A DNA stretch of 64,000 nt from Magnolia sinica (Eukaryota; Streptophyta; Magnoliopsida; Magnoliales; Magnoliaceae). This document shows, in pieces, positions 25,290 to 37,900 of the stretch. The position numbers and the translations under genes were made by a program. The stretch lies in NCBI RefSeq assembly GCF_029962835.1, contig NC_080574.1, positions 23,472,001 to 23,536,000 of the forward strand. Direction: 5' to 3'. The notes beneath the pieces were generated by a model. It did no database searches, was not told the DNA's origin, and worked only from the letters and a program-made list of their open reading frames with translations. Every line of letters begins with the position of its first letter. Within the stretch, counting starts at the first letter, position 1.

Positions 25290-25745
25290 CCACCAAGGTG
25301 GGTGGGACCCTGACTGTGGGGCTCACAGTAATGCGTGTGAATTAAATCCACACTGGCCAACCGTTTTGAAAGCTCATTTTAAGGCATGATCCCAAAATTG
25401 AAGCAGATCCAAATGTTATATGGACCATACCACCAGAAACAGTAATGATTGAATCTTCACCGTTAAAAGCTTCATGAGGCCACCTGAACGTTTATTTTCC
25501 ATCCAACTTGTTGATGAGGTCATAGAAATCTAGATGAAGAGACTACATTAATATCAGCTTGATCCAAAACTTTTACCGCTCATGATAAGTTTTTAATGAT
25601 AGATTACCACTGTTTTATATATTACAGTCCAAAGTTAGATTTGCTTCACTTTTTTTCTTTTTAATCATATGCACTAAGACGGGCTGTCAATATGGATGGA
25701 CGGCGTGGAGTTAGTCACATACACCACAGTGGGCCCACGTTGATT
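25290..25745. mobile_element. Palindromic TIR element (family P)
   Basis: Left motifs: TGGGACCCTGACTGTGGGGC, CATTTTAAGGCATGATCCCA, ACCAGAAACAGTAATG. Right motifs: CACTGTTTTATATATTACAG, TGGATGGACGGCGTGG, CACCACAGTGGGCCCACG. About 455 bp, imperfectly palindromic, non-coding. Confidence 0.7.
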
Positions 25746-26120
25746 ATACGTTTTATATTTATAATGTTCATTCATTTCTTCAGCTCATTTTAAATAATGT
25801 CCTAAAAAATAGGCTGATCTACCGAAAAGGAAAAAGTGGCCGTTAAGTGACTATCATTAAAAACTTTCGGGGAGTAATGGAATTTTTGGATCTTGTCTAT
25901 GTTAACGTGACCTTATCAACAGTTTGGATGTAAAATAAACTTTACAGTGGGCCTTAAGAGGGCTTTCAACAGCATGTATCTTTATACCCTCTGTTTTGTG
26001 GTCCACTTAAATTTTAGATTCACACATTAAAATGAGAAAAAACGGATAGACGGCGTGGATATAAAACAGATCATCCACAGAGCCCAACGCATCAACACAC
26101 CACCGCTAGGGTGACGAGGG
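25725..26120. mobile_element. Palindromic TIR element (family P), adjoining copy
   Basis: It begins in the shared ACCACAGTGGGCCCACG boundary and shows the family body in order: CAGCTCATTTTAAATAATGT, GGATGTAAAATAAACTTTA, CTCTGTTTTGTGGTCCACTT, TAGACGGCGTGGATATAAAA. It ends about 600 bp upstream of the CLPX start codon. Confidence 0.65.
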
Positions 26121-26465
26121 CAACACCACCTAATCCGCGTCCACGTCCTCATGAGGTACGGAAAAAATGGCATTACTACACTTATCAAGTACGTAATACA
26201 CATGACATTGATGTGTGCTAACGATAACCCCCCCAAAAAAAATGTACATTGAATTTGGTCTATTTGGATTTTTTTCTAACCGTCCAGTTTCCTCATGTAA
26301 GTTTGAAATGCCTGATAAGCGGACGACAATTAAATTTGATCCATGGTAATTTCACAGTGTCCCCTACCTAATGAATGGTCTGGATCTCTGCCACGTTTTT
26401 CGGCCTCCCCGTTTGGTCATTTCTGAAGATGAGATATGGATTTGGGTCATTACAGCAATCCACCC

Positions 26466-26471
26466 TATAAA
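26466..26471 (+). promoter_or_regulatory. Candidate CLPX TATA box
   Basis: CCCTATAAACTTCC lies 288-293 bp upstream of the CLPX start codon. It is followed by (CA)n, (CT)n and (TA)n tracts at 26505-26570 and a CCCTCT repeat at 26602-26633, which would fall in a pyrimidine-rich 5' UTR. The TATATATA run at 26558-26570 is an alternative core element. Confidence 0.4.
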
Positions 26472-26504
26472 CTTCCACACGTTATCTAACCTCCCTTTCG
26501 GCTC

Positions 26505-26517
26505 ACACACACACACA

Positions 26518-26569
<52 letters not shown>

Positions 26570-26570
26570 T
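26505..26570. repeat. Compound (CA)n(CT)n(TA)n microsatellite before CLPX
   Basis: Three consecutive dinucleotide runs within 66 bases, about 190-250 bp upstream of the CLPX start codon. The length is likely to vary between individuals. Confidence 0.9.
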
Positions 26571-26758
26571 CAGTTTCAACAGTCAGAACCTGAATCTCGC
26601 TGTCCCTCTCCCTCTCCCTCTCCCTCTCCCTCTCAGATCTCTTTTTTCTCCGTTCTTTTCTCCATTTCCATTTCTCCTTATCCATTTATCCCTTTAATCT
26701 CTCTTATCCATTTATACATACATCTGTCTATTGAATTTTGGTAGAATTTTGGAAGAAC

Positions 26759-29700
26759 ATGTCTGGAATTCTTCGCTTGAAGAAGCTCCGAGAAACCGCG
26801 AATCAAACCGTCCGATTCGCCGCATCCACAGCCCTCACCACCACCGTTCGATCCCACCAGAGATTATTCTCCCACCAATCACCGATCGCTGCCCGATTCA
26901 ACTGCCTCCTCCACATAGGTACCTACCGCCGTCGTGAATCCCTCGGATCGCAGGAACGCCACAAATGGGATGGCGGCGGCGGCGGAGGCAGCGGGACCGG
27001 CCCTGATGATTCCCAACCGCCCCGCAAGATCAAGGCCGAAGCGAATTGCCCCCGTTGCTCTAAACAGATGGGCCTCCTCTTCTCCAATCACCCCTCATTG
27101 CCCCCACCCCTATCCCCACCGTTTGATCGCGGGAGCTACCGGGCCGTCAATCTATGTCCCAATTGCAAGACTGCTTTCTATTTCCAGCCATATAAGATGA
27201 TTCCGCTGCAGGGGAGCTTCGTCGAGATTGGAAGGGTTGGTAAAGGGAGGGATTCGGAGAAGAAGAAAGAGAAAGAAACCAATGGCAGTGGTGATGGCAG
27301 TCACGAGGATTATGGGAACCGGCTCGGGGTTTCGTTCTGGGAGACATTGAGATCGTATGGAGGGGACCCGCCAGAGACTTGGCCACCTGCCCCACATCCA
27401 GGGGCAGGGAATGGATTGGCAGTGCAGACGCCCCCAGGGCCACCATTCGCACCAAATGTGAATGTCGTGCGGGCTGCAGGGCCTGGTGGAGGAGGGAGTG
27501 GTGGGGGGTTTGGTGGGAAGGATGGATGGGGCGGGTCGAACTTAGGGAAAGATTTGCCGACGCCGAAGGAGATTTGTAAGGGGCTCGACAAGTTTGTGAT
27601 TGGGCAGGAGCGCGCAAAAAAGGTACTTTTTTTGTCTAGAAAATTTTGTTTCTTATTATAAATTGCTGATATAACTTGTTTGAGTTCGTTTTTTTTTTTT
27701 TTAATTTAAATTTTTAAGAAATAGGTGGAAAGCTACAAAATTCTCATTCTCGAATTCCCATTGCGGGCACTTTCATTCCGGCGGGCACTCTGTACTGGTT
27801 GGGCTCACTTTTCCAATGACCATTGAAACTCCTCTAGTGGGTCCCATTGTGGATTCATGATGCTTGCACAAAACTTCTCCATTGAAGAATCATAGCCATA
27901 TGATAATTTGCCTGCGAATGGGTGGTAGAAAGAAATACAATGAATGAGAGCAAAATATTACACTCTTGAATTGTTCGATGGAGGAGATTATGGGTCCATC
28001 GCCACTGCTAGTTTGGCATACCACACTGTAAATATCTGATTGCAGTAAGGCAGGCGGGTCCTTGATGGATATTTGGCCTGATTGAAAATTTCGGTGATTA
28101 TGGCCAAGCACTGTCACAGCGCCTCTTATGGGAGGACCAATGGAGGGATGTTGCCTTACCTAATTGAGGGCATCCTTCTTCTTGTTCTTGATTATTTTGG
28201 CTCGTTCCAATTAGGACAGTCAACACCATATTTTGTCTTAAAACTTCCTTATTTGTGCTTGTAACATGCTCCAACAATCTCGAAGAATTCTATCTGGATG
28301 GTCTTTTAGATATTTGCACTACATGTCTCAGGTGCTTTCTGTGGCTGTGTATAACCACTACAAAAGGATCTACCATGCATCCTTGAACGGGTTAGTTCTG
28401 ATCAGCCTGCTGTTTATTCCTTGAGTTGTCAAACATTTGTAAACTGTTGATATATGTGGTTTGTAGTGTTGTTATATGCTGATAACTTGAATGTGGTGAT
28501 TCAAATCCCAGGTCTGGGGCAGAATCAGGGAATCCTGAGGCAGAAATTGATGAGAATGATTCTGTGGAGCTAGAGAAAAGCAATGTACTCTTGATGGGTC
28601 CAACCGGCTCTGGTATGGCCTTTCTTTTGTAATTTCAGCTATTTATTGTGGCATGCGAGGAAAATGTTATATCTACTGAATTTAATTTTCTATATTTCAT
28701 TACATGTTCTGTTAGTGTGAAACTAATTTAATGAATTTGTCCCTTAGATGTGTTGATTCTGTTGAGGCTGCTTCTGATGTACATATTGTAAATGTTGACT
28801 GCAAGAACAGGGAAGACATTACTGGCGAAAACATTAGCTCGTTTTGTGAATGTGCCTTTTGTCATTGCAGATGCAACAACATTGACACAGGCAAGTTCTT
28901 CTCTTATCTTACTATTGCCTTCAATTATTTAGGATATTAAATTCAGGCATTCAATCTGTTTGTCACAGTGTTGAATTTTAAGAGCTGCTTTGAAGTGGTT
29001 AATGGTCATAATTTTCACGCACGAGGACCTTCGTATCTTGTTATGTTGTGGAGCATTTTAATATTTTGCAGACCTCTGTAGTGTTGTATGACCGTCACAT
29101 GTCATAGAAACTCAATGGAAATTTTTTTTTATAAGAATCATATTTGAACAGCCATGCTACATGTGGCTGTTGAGCAATCAGAAAGTAACTTGTCCAGAGA
29201 ATGAGCGTTATGGTGATGAGAATGTTGAGGTGGGCATGGGAAGATCTAGGAAGGATAAAGTCAAGAATATGGTCACATGAAGCAGCCTACTTGTAGTCCC
29301 AACAGCCAACAGGAGATAAAATGATCGGGGAGCAGATTGAGATGGTTTGGTCAGGTGCTACGAAGCAGAAGACAGTGTCAACGAGGAAGGGAACTTTGAT
29401 TAGGGTTAATTGGTCCTAAAGGAGGATAAGGTGAAGACCTAAAAGGACTTGGATCAAGGTGGTGAGACCTTGTTCACTTATTGAGGATAGGGCCTTAGGA
29501 ATGATTGGTGAAACAGGATGGCTAAAGCACCCCATATAGCTGAGAGCTTGGGGCAATGCTATACGATGGTGGTATGATGGCGATGAATTGTTATCTGCAG
29601 GTGGTATGTTTGATCATTATTCTTAAATTGGTTATTGAGTAACTTGCAAATAAGATGCACATAAAGAGCAAAAGGGTAAGAGAACCACTTTGGCCACCCT

Positions 29701-31948
29701 TCAGAACAACCTCAATTGTGATTTGCATACGTAGTGCTTACTGTTGGTGACTGGAACTCTTCTTCTGGTGGGTTCTACCATGTATGCATCATGGTGCAAA
29801 ATTGCATGAATCTTTGTTGCCTGATTATCAGCTTCTGAAACTGTTAAGAAGTTCTAGGTTTTCCATAGAAATGCCTTATTCACTCATGGAAATGCAAATT
29901 AAACTAGTTGTGGTAATTTCGTAAAGAAAAATTGAAATGAGTTGTCCTTTCCGAGAGACCTAAAACTGTAATTGTTTGTTCTAGAATTTTATCACTGTTT
30001 CAAAATGAGGCCAGGTTTAATAGTTCTCACGTAGTGTGGCCCTACAGACAAACCTATGGTTGGTTTATCATCCCTGTTGTTTCCTGTGGTGTGGCCCACC
30101 AAAGTTGCGTATCTGGCTTATTTTTGGCCCTAGGACCTAGCATTGATTAGCACGCCAGATGGATGGAGCAGATTTCACATATACAACGTGGTGGGGCCAT
30201 AAAATATGGGTGTTTCGTGCCATGCAAAACTGTTGTTGTAGAGGATCTGGTCCTGTGGGTTTTATCTTGTCCAGGTGCTTGGTAGTTATCCATGTGGGGC
30301 ACATGATACGTCTAAAAAAGAAAAACAGCTTTGGATAGTTGAGAGAGGGATAATGGATATCATCATGACCTATGTAAGCAACCCGATCCATCCAAAAGGT
30401 TGGCACCATCGCAGAAATCTTTCTTTAAAATCACAATGTTCAAAACTGTCAATTGTGAGATGGAGTGGGATTCGGCCCGACTCAACCGGGTTGACTCGAC
30501 TTAGGACCGAGCGAATTAGAGTCACAGTGTCTTTTAACCATGGCTGTTAATGAGGCTAACACAATGTCCTTTCAAAAATAAAAATAAAAATGAGGGTAAC
30601 ACAATGTTACCAATGTAAAGAAAAATACGGTGGAAACATGAATTAATAAAAGCAATCTGGAACGTATGGTGGCAATATAGAGGAAAACATTATCCTTCCA
30701 ACCAAAAAAGAAAAACAAAGAAAAACAAAGAAAAATGGAAAGCACCACATCATTTGCACTTGGATCCTAGGCAAAAGGACTTGACCAAGATGCCACGATC
30801 CTATGGGGAGATGAAACAATGAGGAAGGTACACAAAGGATGCAATGCTTGCTTTGATACCAACCGAGGTGTGTAAGAGATATGAATATGGGTGGTTGCTT
30901 TTAGGTAGGTCTGGTATTGAGCATAAGAGTGGCAATGATATACAATGGAAGAGTCTAAAGACCACTAAAATTAGGAAAAAACAAATCAATGGGAAAAAAG
31001 TGAAACCACAATAATGATATTTTGGGTAATGTAAAAAAAGAGGTTTCTAAACATCATTGTGTCATGGCAATTATATAGTTATTCCCATGGTTTTAGTATG
31101 GAAGAAACTAAGTCGATTCATTGAGTTGGTTTCACTCTTGATCCAGTTGAGTTAGTTTTGTTTTGACTCTGCCAGTTTCTGTTATCTTCAAGCCAGTCTA
31201 GGGTTTGTGATGCAGGCCCACGACCCACGTAGTCCTATCTAGGCCCATTGTAGGGCCCGCCACTTAGGCCCACTATAGGGCCCAGCAAGACATTGGCCCA
31301 TAGCCCACCGTAGGGCTTAACATGTGCTGATTTTTAGATTGTTTATTTACAGATTTAGGTGCTTAAATCAATAATTGTAATTTACTATTTTTGTGAGATA
31401 TGGGGGGTTGATTTAAAGATGTGATTGAAGATATGAATGGGGATGTGATTGAAGATATGGGGCTGATTTAGATATTATGATTACTATCTATGTTTACTTT
31501 TACAATTATTAGGCTTTTACCATCTTAGGTAGATTAGATTGGTTTGAAGTGAATCGTGATTAATTTGAAATCAATCTCTTAGTTGGGCGGATTTTCATTA
31601 AAGATTCATTTAAGGTCTATAAAAGGGGTGGTGGCAGGGTGTCCTGTATCCGTTACGATACGGCCGTATCGGCCGATACGTAATGGTAATGGCCGACACC
31701 GTTACGCGATACGGGGTTGAAACGGGCACCCCCCCCCGCCCCCGATTCTGTGACCATAACGGCTGTTACGGCCTTACGGGCCATAACGGCCGTTACGGCC
31801 CCGTAACGGCTGTTACGGGCCTAAAGAAAATAGGAAAAAAAATACTTTTTTTTTTCCTTTTCTTCTTCTTCTCCTCCTTCTTCTTCTTCCTCTTCTTCTT
31901 CTTCTCGGACTGCTGCGGCTGCGGCCCTGCAGGCCTTCTTCTTCTTCT

Positions 31949-31983
<35 letters not shown>

Positions 31984-34900
31984 CTCTTTCCCTCTTTTTC
32001 TTTTCGGTTTCCCTCTCTGGTATCGGAAAAAGAAATCGGAAGCGGATTGGCTGGTGTACCATACGCCAGCTATATAGCTGCTGTAGGTACGTGTCATGCT
32101 AAGACGAGCGCTGACACTCCTCAAGCTCTGAGTTGCACGGACGGTTCAAAGGAGATCAAAGTTACATGGGCTCCATAGTGATGTATTTATTATATTTACA
32201 CCGTTCATCTATTTTTGGAGATCATTTCAGAGCATTACCCAAAAAATGAATCATATCCAAAGATCGTCTGGACCACACCAAAAATAGCAGCAGAGATAAT
32301 GATTTTCACCGTTAAACAATTCGTAGGGCCCACCATAACGTTTATTTTCCACCCAATCTGTTCATAAGGTCAAAAAGACCTAAATGAAGAGGAAAAACAA
32401 ATTTCATATTGCTCTAAAACTTCTCTGATCCCAAAAAGGGTTTCAATGGTAGACGTTCAATCCCCCACTGCTTTTTGTAGTGTGGTCCACTTGATAATTA
32501 GATCTATATTATTTTTCGTGTCAAGCCTTAAGACAATCTTGTCAAATGAATGGATGGTTTCGATATAACACATACCTCATGATCAGACCCACATGACTTG
32601 CTGACGTCAATACAGCAGCTATATAGCTGGTGTGAGGTACACCCGCGGTACACTGTTATCGCTCCACGTGCCACGTGGGCCCCACCATGATGTATGCATT
32701 TTATCCATGCCGTCCATCCATTTTGCCACATCATTTTAGGTCATGATCCAAAAAATTAGTAAGATCCAAATCTCAGGTGGACCACACCATAGGAGTGGTT
32801 ATAGAATGCTCACCATTAAAAATTTCAAAATTTCTTAGGGTCCACTATAATGTTTATTTTCCATCTAACCTATTAATTGGGTTAGACTGACGTGGTTGAA
32901 GGGAAAACACACATGTCAGCTTGATCTAAAACTTTTGTAGCCCCAAATAAATTTTTAATGGTGGACGTTTAATCATTGTTGTTTCTTATGGTGCGGTCCA
33001 CCTGAGCTTTGGATCTGCCTCATTTTTGGGCTCATGCCCTAAAATTATTTGGCAAAATGGATGGACACTGTGGATATAACACATTCATTACGGGTGGGGC
33101 CCAAAAAACTTTGACACTTGTGTGCTACACTTCACAATCCGAGTCCCGCCTAATTCAGGCCCTTAAAAAAATTGTACACGAGACATGTATTAACTTAAAA
33201 TTTACCAATTAAATTATGGACTGTAGTTGCTAACTCACAATGCCAAAATCAAATTGTTTGAATAGTTTTAATTGTTAATTTGTGGACGCTTATTTTTTAA
33301 AATAGGGCCTTTTGATTTTTTTCATGATTCACTGTCCAATAAATGTCCACCAATTTATAAGTGGGATAATGCTAATAAATTGCATGAATTTGAGGCTGAT
33401 TTGGGGCATGGATTGATCCTCCAAGTCAGCCACAAATTGGCAACGCCATCTACCTGAATTTAATTTCATTTTTTTAAAGAACTATTGGGAGAAATGATAT
33501 CAAATTGGTAAGTATATAAATTAGATATTTAGAAAATTAAATATATGAATTTTGTAGTCAAATTCAGGTTATCTGATTCATAAATTCATCAGACAGTCCG
33601 ATACAACTTCTTACCAAAGAGTGGATCGTTACACCACCATAAACACGTTCCAATTTATAAATGAATGCATATTTGGAATGCTTAGAATATTCTGGATTTA
33701 ATCCATATTTTTAAATATTTTTTTGGCAAAAAATAAAATAAAATTGCACCGTTACGCCAACCGTTACTGATACGGGATACCCTGTGGTGGTGTAGTTGGT
33801 CATTCCAAATTTTCTAAGCGTGAGTTTTCTGTACTCTTTTGTAAGAGAAGAAGGTTGATATCAATAAAGTTCTCTTCCTCTCAACTCCATTGTTCTTGTG
33901 GGTGTAACTTTTTTTTTTTTCTTTTGCAATTTGGGTATGAGATCTCATTGATTCAATAATCGGATTGCACTAGTTTGATTTATCTGAGATAGATTGAAAG
34001 TCAACTTGCTTGCCGGTGTCAACTCAGTTTTTGTCCAAAACAAGTTGAAGCTGAAACTGGAATTTAAAACCATGGTTACTTCTCCCTGAGTTGGCTAATA
34101 GTTAATTCATGTCCATGGTTTGAATTAATAAGAAGTTTTAGTAGAGATTTTATATTTGTTTTACCTGCTTTAGATTTGTACATGGAGTTGGAAGTTTGCT
34201 GTTCAAACACGAGCTTTCTGAGAACTAACGAAGCTTTTCAGATTCTAAATGTTAGTTCTGTGGAACATAGTGTACAACCGTTTCATTACTCAATGTACTC
34301 ATTTGTTAAGATGAACTCTTTACACACACACACGCGCGCGCGTATATGAGAAGGTTTCAAGTCCAACTGGTAGGATTATTAAGTTACGGTCTACCCAGCA
34401 GATAACTTCCAACCTTTCATGTGTGTGCAACATCCAACCCATCCAATCGGTTGGACCTAACACGAGGATAAAAAATCAGCCATATCAACTCATTGAGTGG
34501 ACAACACTTGGATCAACTTGTATTTTGCTATTTATCAATGGCTAGACATTGCTTTCTATGGTTTGACTCATTTGATGAGTAGATAGGGCTAATTTTTGCA
34601 TTAGGTGATCCCATGGTGGGGCCAACCTATTGGAAGGGTTGGAGATCAAATGAACTTAGTAGGTTGGAAGTTAACTGCTGGGTGGACCGTACCTTGCGGT
34701 CCAACCGGTTGGACTTGAGACCTATATATAAATATTTTTGCTAACGTCCCGACCTTCATGGGGATGTTAGCAACGTTCCCAAAGCCTTTAAATGGCATGT
34801 GGGGTAACCCATCATTGATATGAATTGTTCATTCATTCATACAATAGGTACAATAGATGCAAATAATCCTTCTTCTTCTTCTTCTTCTTCTCTCTTTTCA

Positions 34901-37900
34901 TTTTTTTATTTTTTTATTTTTATTTATTTTTTATTTTTTTATGTGCAGGCATTGGTGTAAAAATCTCACCAATCGGATGATCCTAAGCATCCGATCAATA
35001 TCATGGAAAACAGATAGCCAAGATTGAGCAGAGAAACAAAATAGCTCCAATCATTATCTTGAAACACCGACTAGATAGATCCCACCTGTATTGCTTATGA
35101 TTCCAAAATAGCACTTTGGTTTGATGATTCTAACCATGTGATCTATGGCTTGTAAGCAATGGACGGTTGTAACAAATTGGCCCCATTTAAGGGTTTAAGA
35201 TCATACGATCGACATGGCTTCCTCCCCTTGGAACTATTGAAGCGACTGTCCTGGTCGAATGATTGGATGTCCCACGTCTCATTCAAAAGGTTTGGGGACA
35301 TTGCTAAGGTCCCAATAAAATTGGGGATGTTATCAAAACCTGTACACACATACATACATACATACATACATGCGTACATACATTCATATGTATGTACATA
35401 TGTACATATGTAAGTACTTACATACATGTATGCATACATACATACATACATACATACATACATACAAGTTCAGTTATTAAGATAACTTATACAAGTTCAG
35501 TTATTAAGATAACTTATCTTTTGCATGATGTGCCAATCTCAGGTACCATCATACTTCAATAAAATGAGTTTGTAAAAGGAGTGGAAATGAGCATATAGAA
35601 GGGCAAGGGGATGAATCCGTAGTTGGGCTTTGGGTATTAATGGTTCCAAAAGGAGTGGAAATGAGTATATAGAAGCCTGAATCCATAGTTGGGCTCTAGG
35701 GATAAATGGTTCCAAAAGCACTTCTGGGGAAGGTAGAGAAGAAGTATGGGGCTTGGATTCATCACTGACACTGAGATGATCCCCATCTTTATATGCAAGT
35801 TTGCTTTTGCATTGTGTATTTTGGCTCCTGTAGTCCTACTAATAAAATTCAACTTGCTCTTCAAAAACACACACACATTTAGATTTATATTTGTCCATCT
35901 GCTTTTTGTTATAGTACTACTGATGGTTTGTTTCTACGAACATACTATGAATTTCATCCTGTGTTAGAATTGAGCCATCTCCACGATTGTTACTAGAAGA
36001 TTTTTATGTTGTTGAAAACTGAAGAAAGTATTGATTTGTGCAGGCTGGTTATGTTGGAGAAGATGTGGAGTCAATATTGTACAAGCTACTTATGGTATGG
36101 GTCATGGTCGCCATAGATGTAGATGGCAATTCATGAGGGCATGCTGCTGTTATTGTTACCCCCCCCCCCCCTGCAATCCCCCCTTTATCTGTGACTTAAA
36201 CAATTTCTTCTAAACCTAGCCTTGGAACTTGGAAGTGTAAATGACGTAATTTACATGCTGCTTGCTAGATTGCAGAACACTGTGGATTGTTGTCTGAGTT
36301 TCTGCTCTGAGAATCTTTCCACATGCTGACTGTGTCCCTATAAATTATAGTTGTTGCTGTTGCAGCCTGATTGCTGATACTTCCACTCTCTTGCTCCAGT
36401 CCATCTTTGTTAACATTATTAAACGTTTGACATTTTTCAATGAGTGCATGGTTTCAAACTTCTATCAATGCATATCCCTTGTGCTTGCATTTTCACCATT
36501 AGTCAGTTTGACTCTTTAAACTTTGGTATTGTTTCAGGTTGCTGATTTCAATGTAGCAGCAGCTCAACAAGGGATGGTGTACATAGATGAAGTTGATAAG
36601 ATAACTAAGAAGGTCTTCTTAAAATTTTCTATATTCATTTGAAACATGCGTCCACATTTGGTCTTAAGCATCACTATTTGTCATTGCTTTAATGTGCAGG
36701 CTGAGAGCCTGAATATTAGCAGAGATGTATCTGGGGAAGGTGTTCAGCAGGCATTACTGAAAATGCTGGAAGGAACTGTGAGTGTATAAGCTGTGTATTA
36801 TCCTTGTTATTTTGTTTGGATTTTACTGTTGAAATTTTCTGACTGAACTTTTTACAATGAATAATGGTTTTGGGATCTCTTTTCTGTGCAATCCTGTAGT
36901 GCTTTGTGATGTTTTCTTTCTTCACTGATCAACACAAAACTAAAGAAATTGGCACTGGTTTATTTATTTGCATAGTGATATATTGCCAACTTTTCCCCTG
37001 TATTAGGCACGTTTTAATGATTTTATCATTAATATGCATTTAAGATTCTAAGGCATGGCTTATAACTAGTGATGGTCATAGATATTTTGCTCAGTGCTCG
37101 ATTGGCATTTTGGCATGCATGATTGTGCGAGGTTGGCTGCATTAGTGCTGGCTAATTTGCTTATTTAGTTCCTCTGAAGAATAAAAAAATACAGTATATA
37201 ATATCACATCACTCAACATTAAATGCATTGCTGCCCTCACCCCTCTTTTTTTTTTTTTTTTTGAAAAGTACAATCTTGCCATGTTAAAATATATTAATTC
37301 TTCTATATGGCATACAGGATTTTGCATAAGTACCATAATATCTTTTAACTATATTAAATCTTATATATGGCATACAGGATTTTGCACAAGTACCATAGTA
37401 TCTTTTACAGATACCATAACACAGGATTTTTCGTGGGTACCTTATATCTTTTCTATATGCCTGACCCCAATTAGTTGGAATAAGGCTTAGATGCTGTGGC
37501 TGATGTTGCATCCACTTTCTATTGCTTGGTAGTTTATAGTTGATTGACAATTTCGTTGGTTCTTTGTCTAGGGGGCTTCTTGGATTCTGTGTTGCACTTG
37601 GTAGGTGCAATACCCGAGTCTTGCCACCAAACCACTTTGTGATTTGACATTTGATTTCACTCTCAACAAAATGAACTAATTTTTTGGTGGATGAATTACA
37701 TGAACTAAATTAGTGAATTCATATAAAAGAAGCCAATCCTAAATAGGGAGGACAAGATGTTGATAAGCATAGAAAAGATTGCATGGGCCCAGACATTTAT
37801 TTAGGAGATTGCATCAGGAAGATAATCTTCAGTGAGCTCAGCTATGGACTTTAAATTCCCAATTTTCTGTAGTAGTTGTTCATGTTTGTACCAGTCTCTA

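Larger units (their letters stand above)
31635..33784. mobile_element. Mutator-like element (CCGTTACGG family), 2.15 kb, CLPX intron 4
   Basis: The ends CAGGGTGTCCTGTATCCGTT and AACCGTTACTGATACGGGATACCCTG are inverted repeats. Flanking 9-mers GGGTGGTGG and TGGTGGTGT agree at 7 of 9 positions. Left interior: GATACGGCCGTATCGGCCGA and repeated GGCCGTTACGG. The element contains a CTT/CT-rich block (31848-31985) and two nested family-P elements (32053-32644, about 32650-33115), then a CAGGCAC-family copy. No transposase is recognisable. Confidence 0.7.

Noticed and set aside
26879-27617. Several overlapping minus-strand and alternate-frame open frames in CLPX exon 1
   Set aside because: Shadows of a GC-rich exon. 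The plus frame has the start, zinc motif and correct splice donor; the others have no recognisable features.
31683-32102. Long open frames on both strands over the CTT/CT tract
   Set aside because: They are produced by stop-poor low-complexity sequence; no domain, no splice context, and they lie inside a Mutator-like element.
36163-36182. Run of C residues in CLPX intron 5
   Set aside because: A simple homopolymer; noted only as a possible sequencing-error hotspot.
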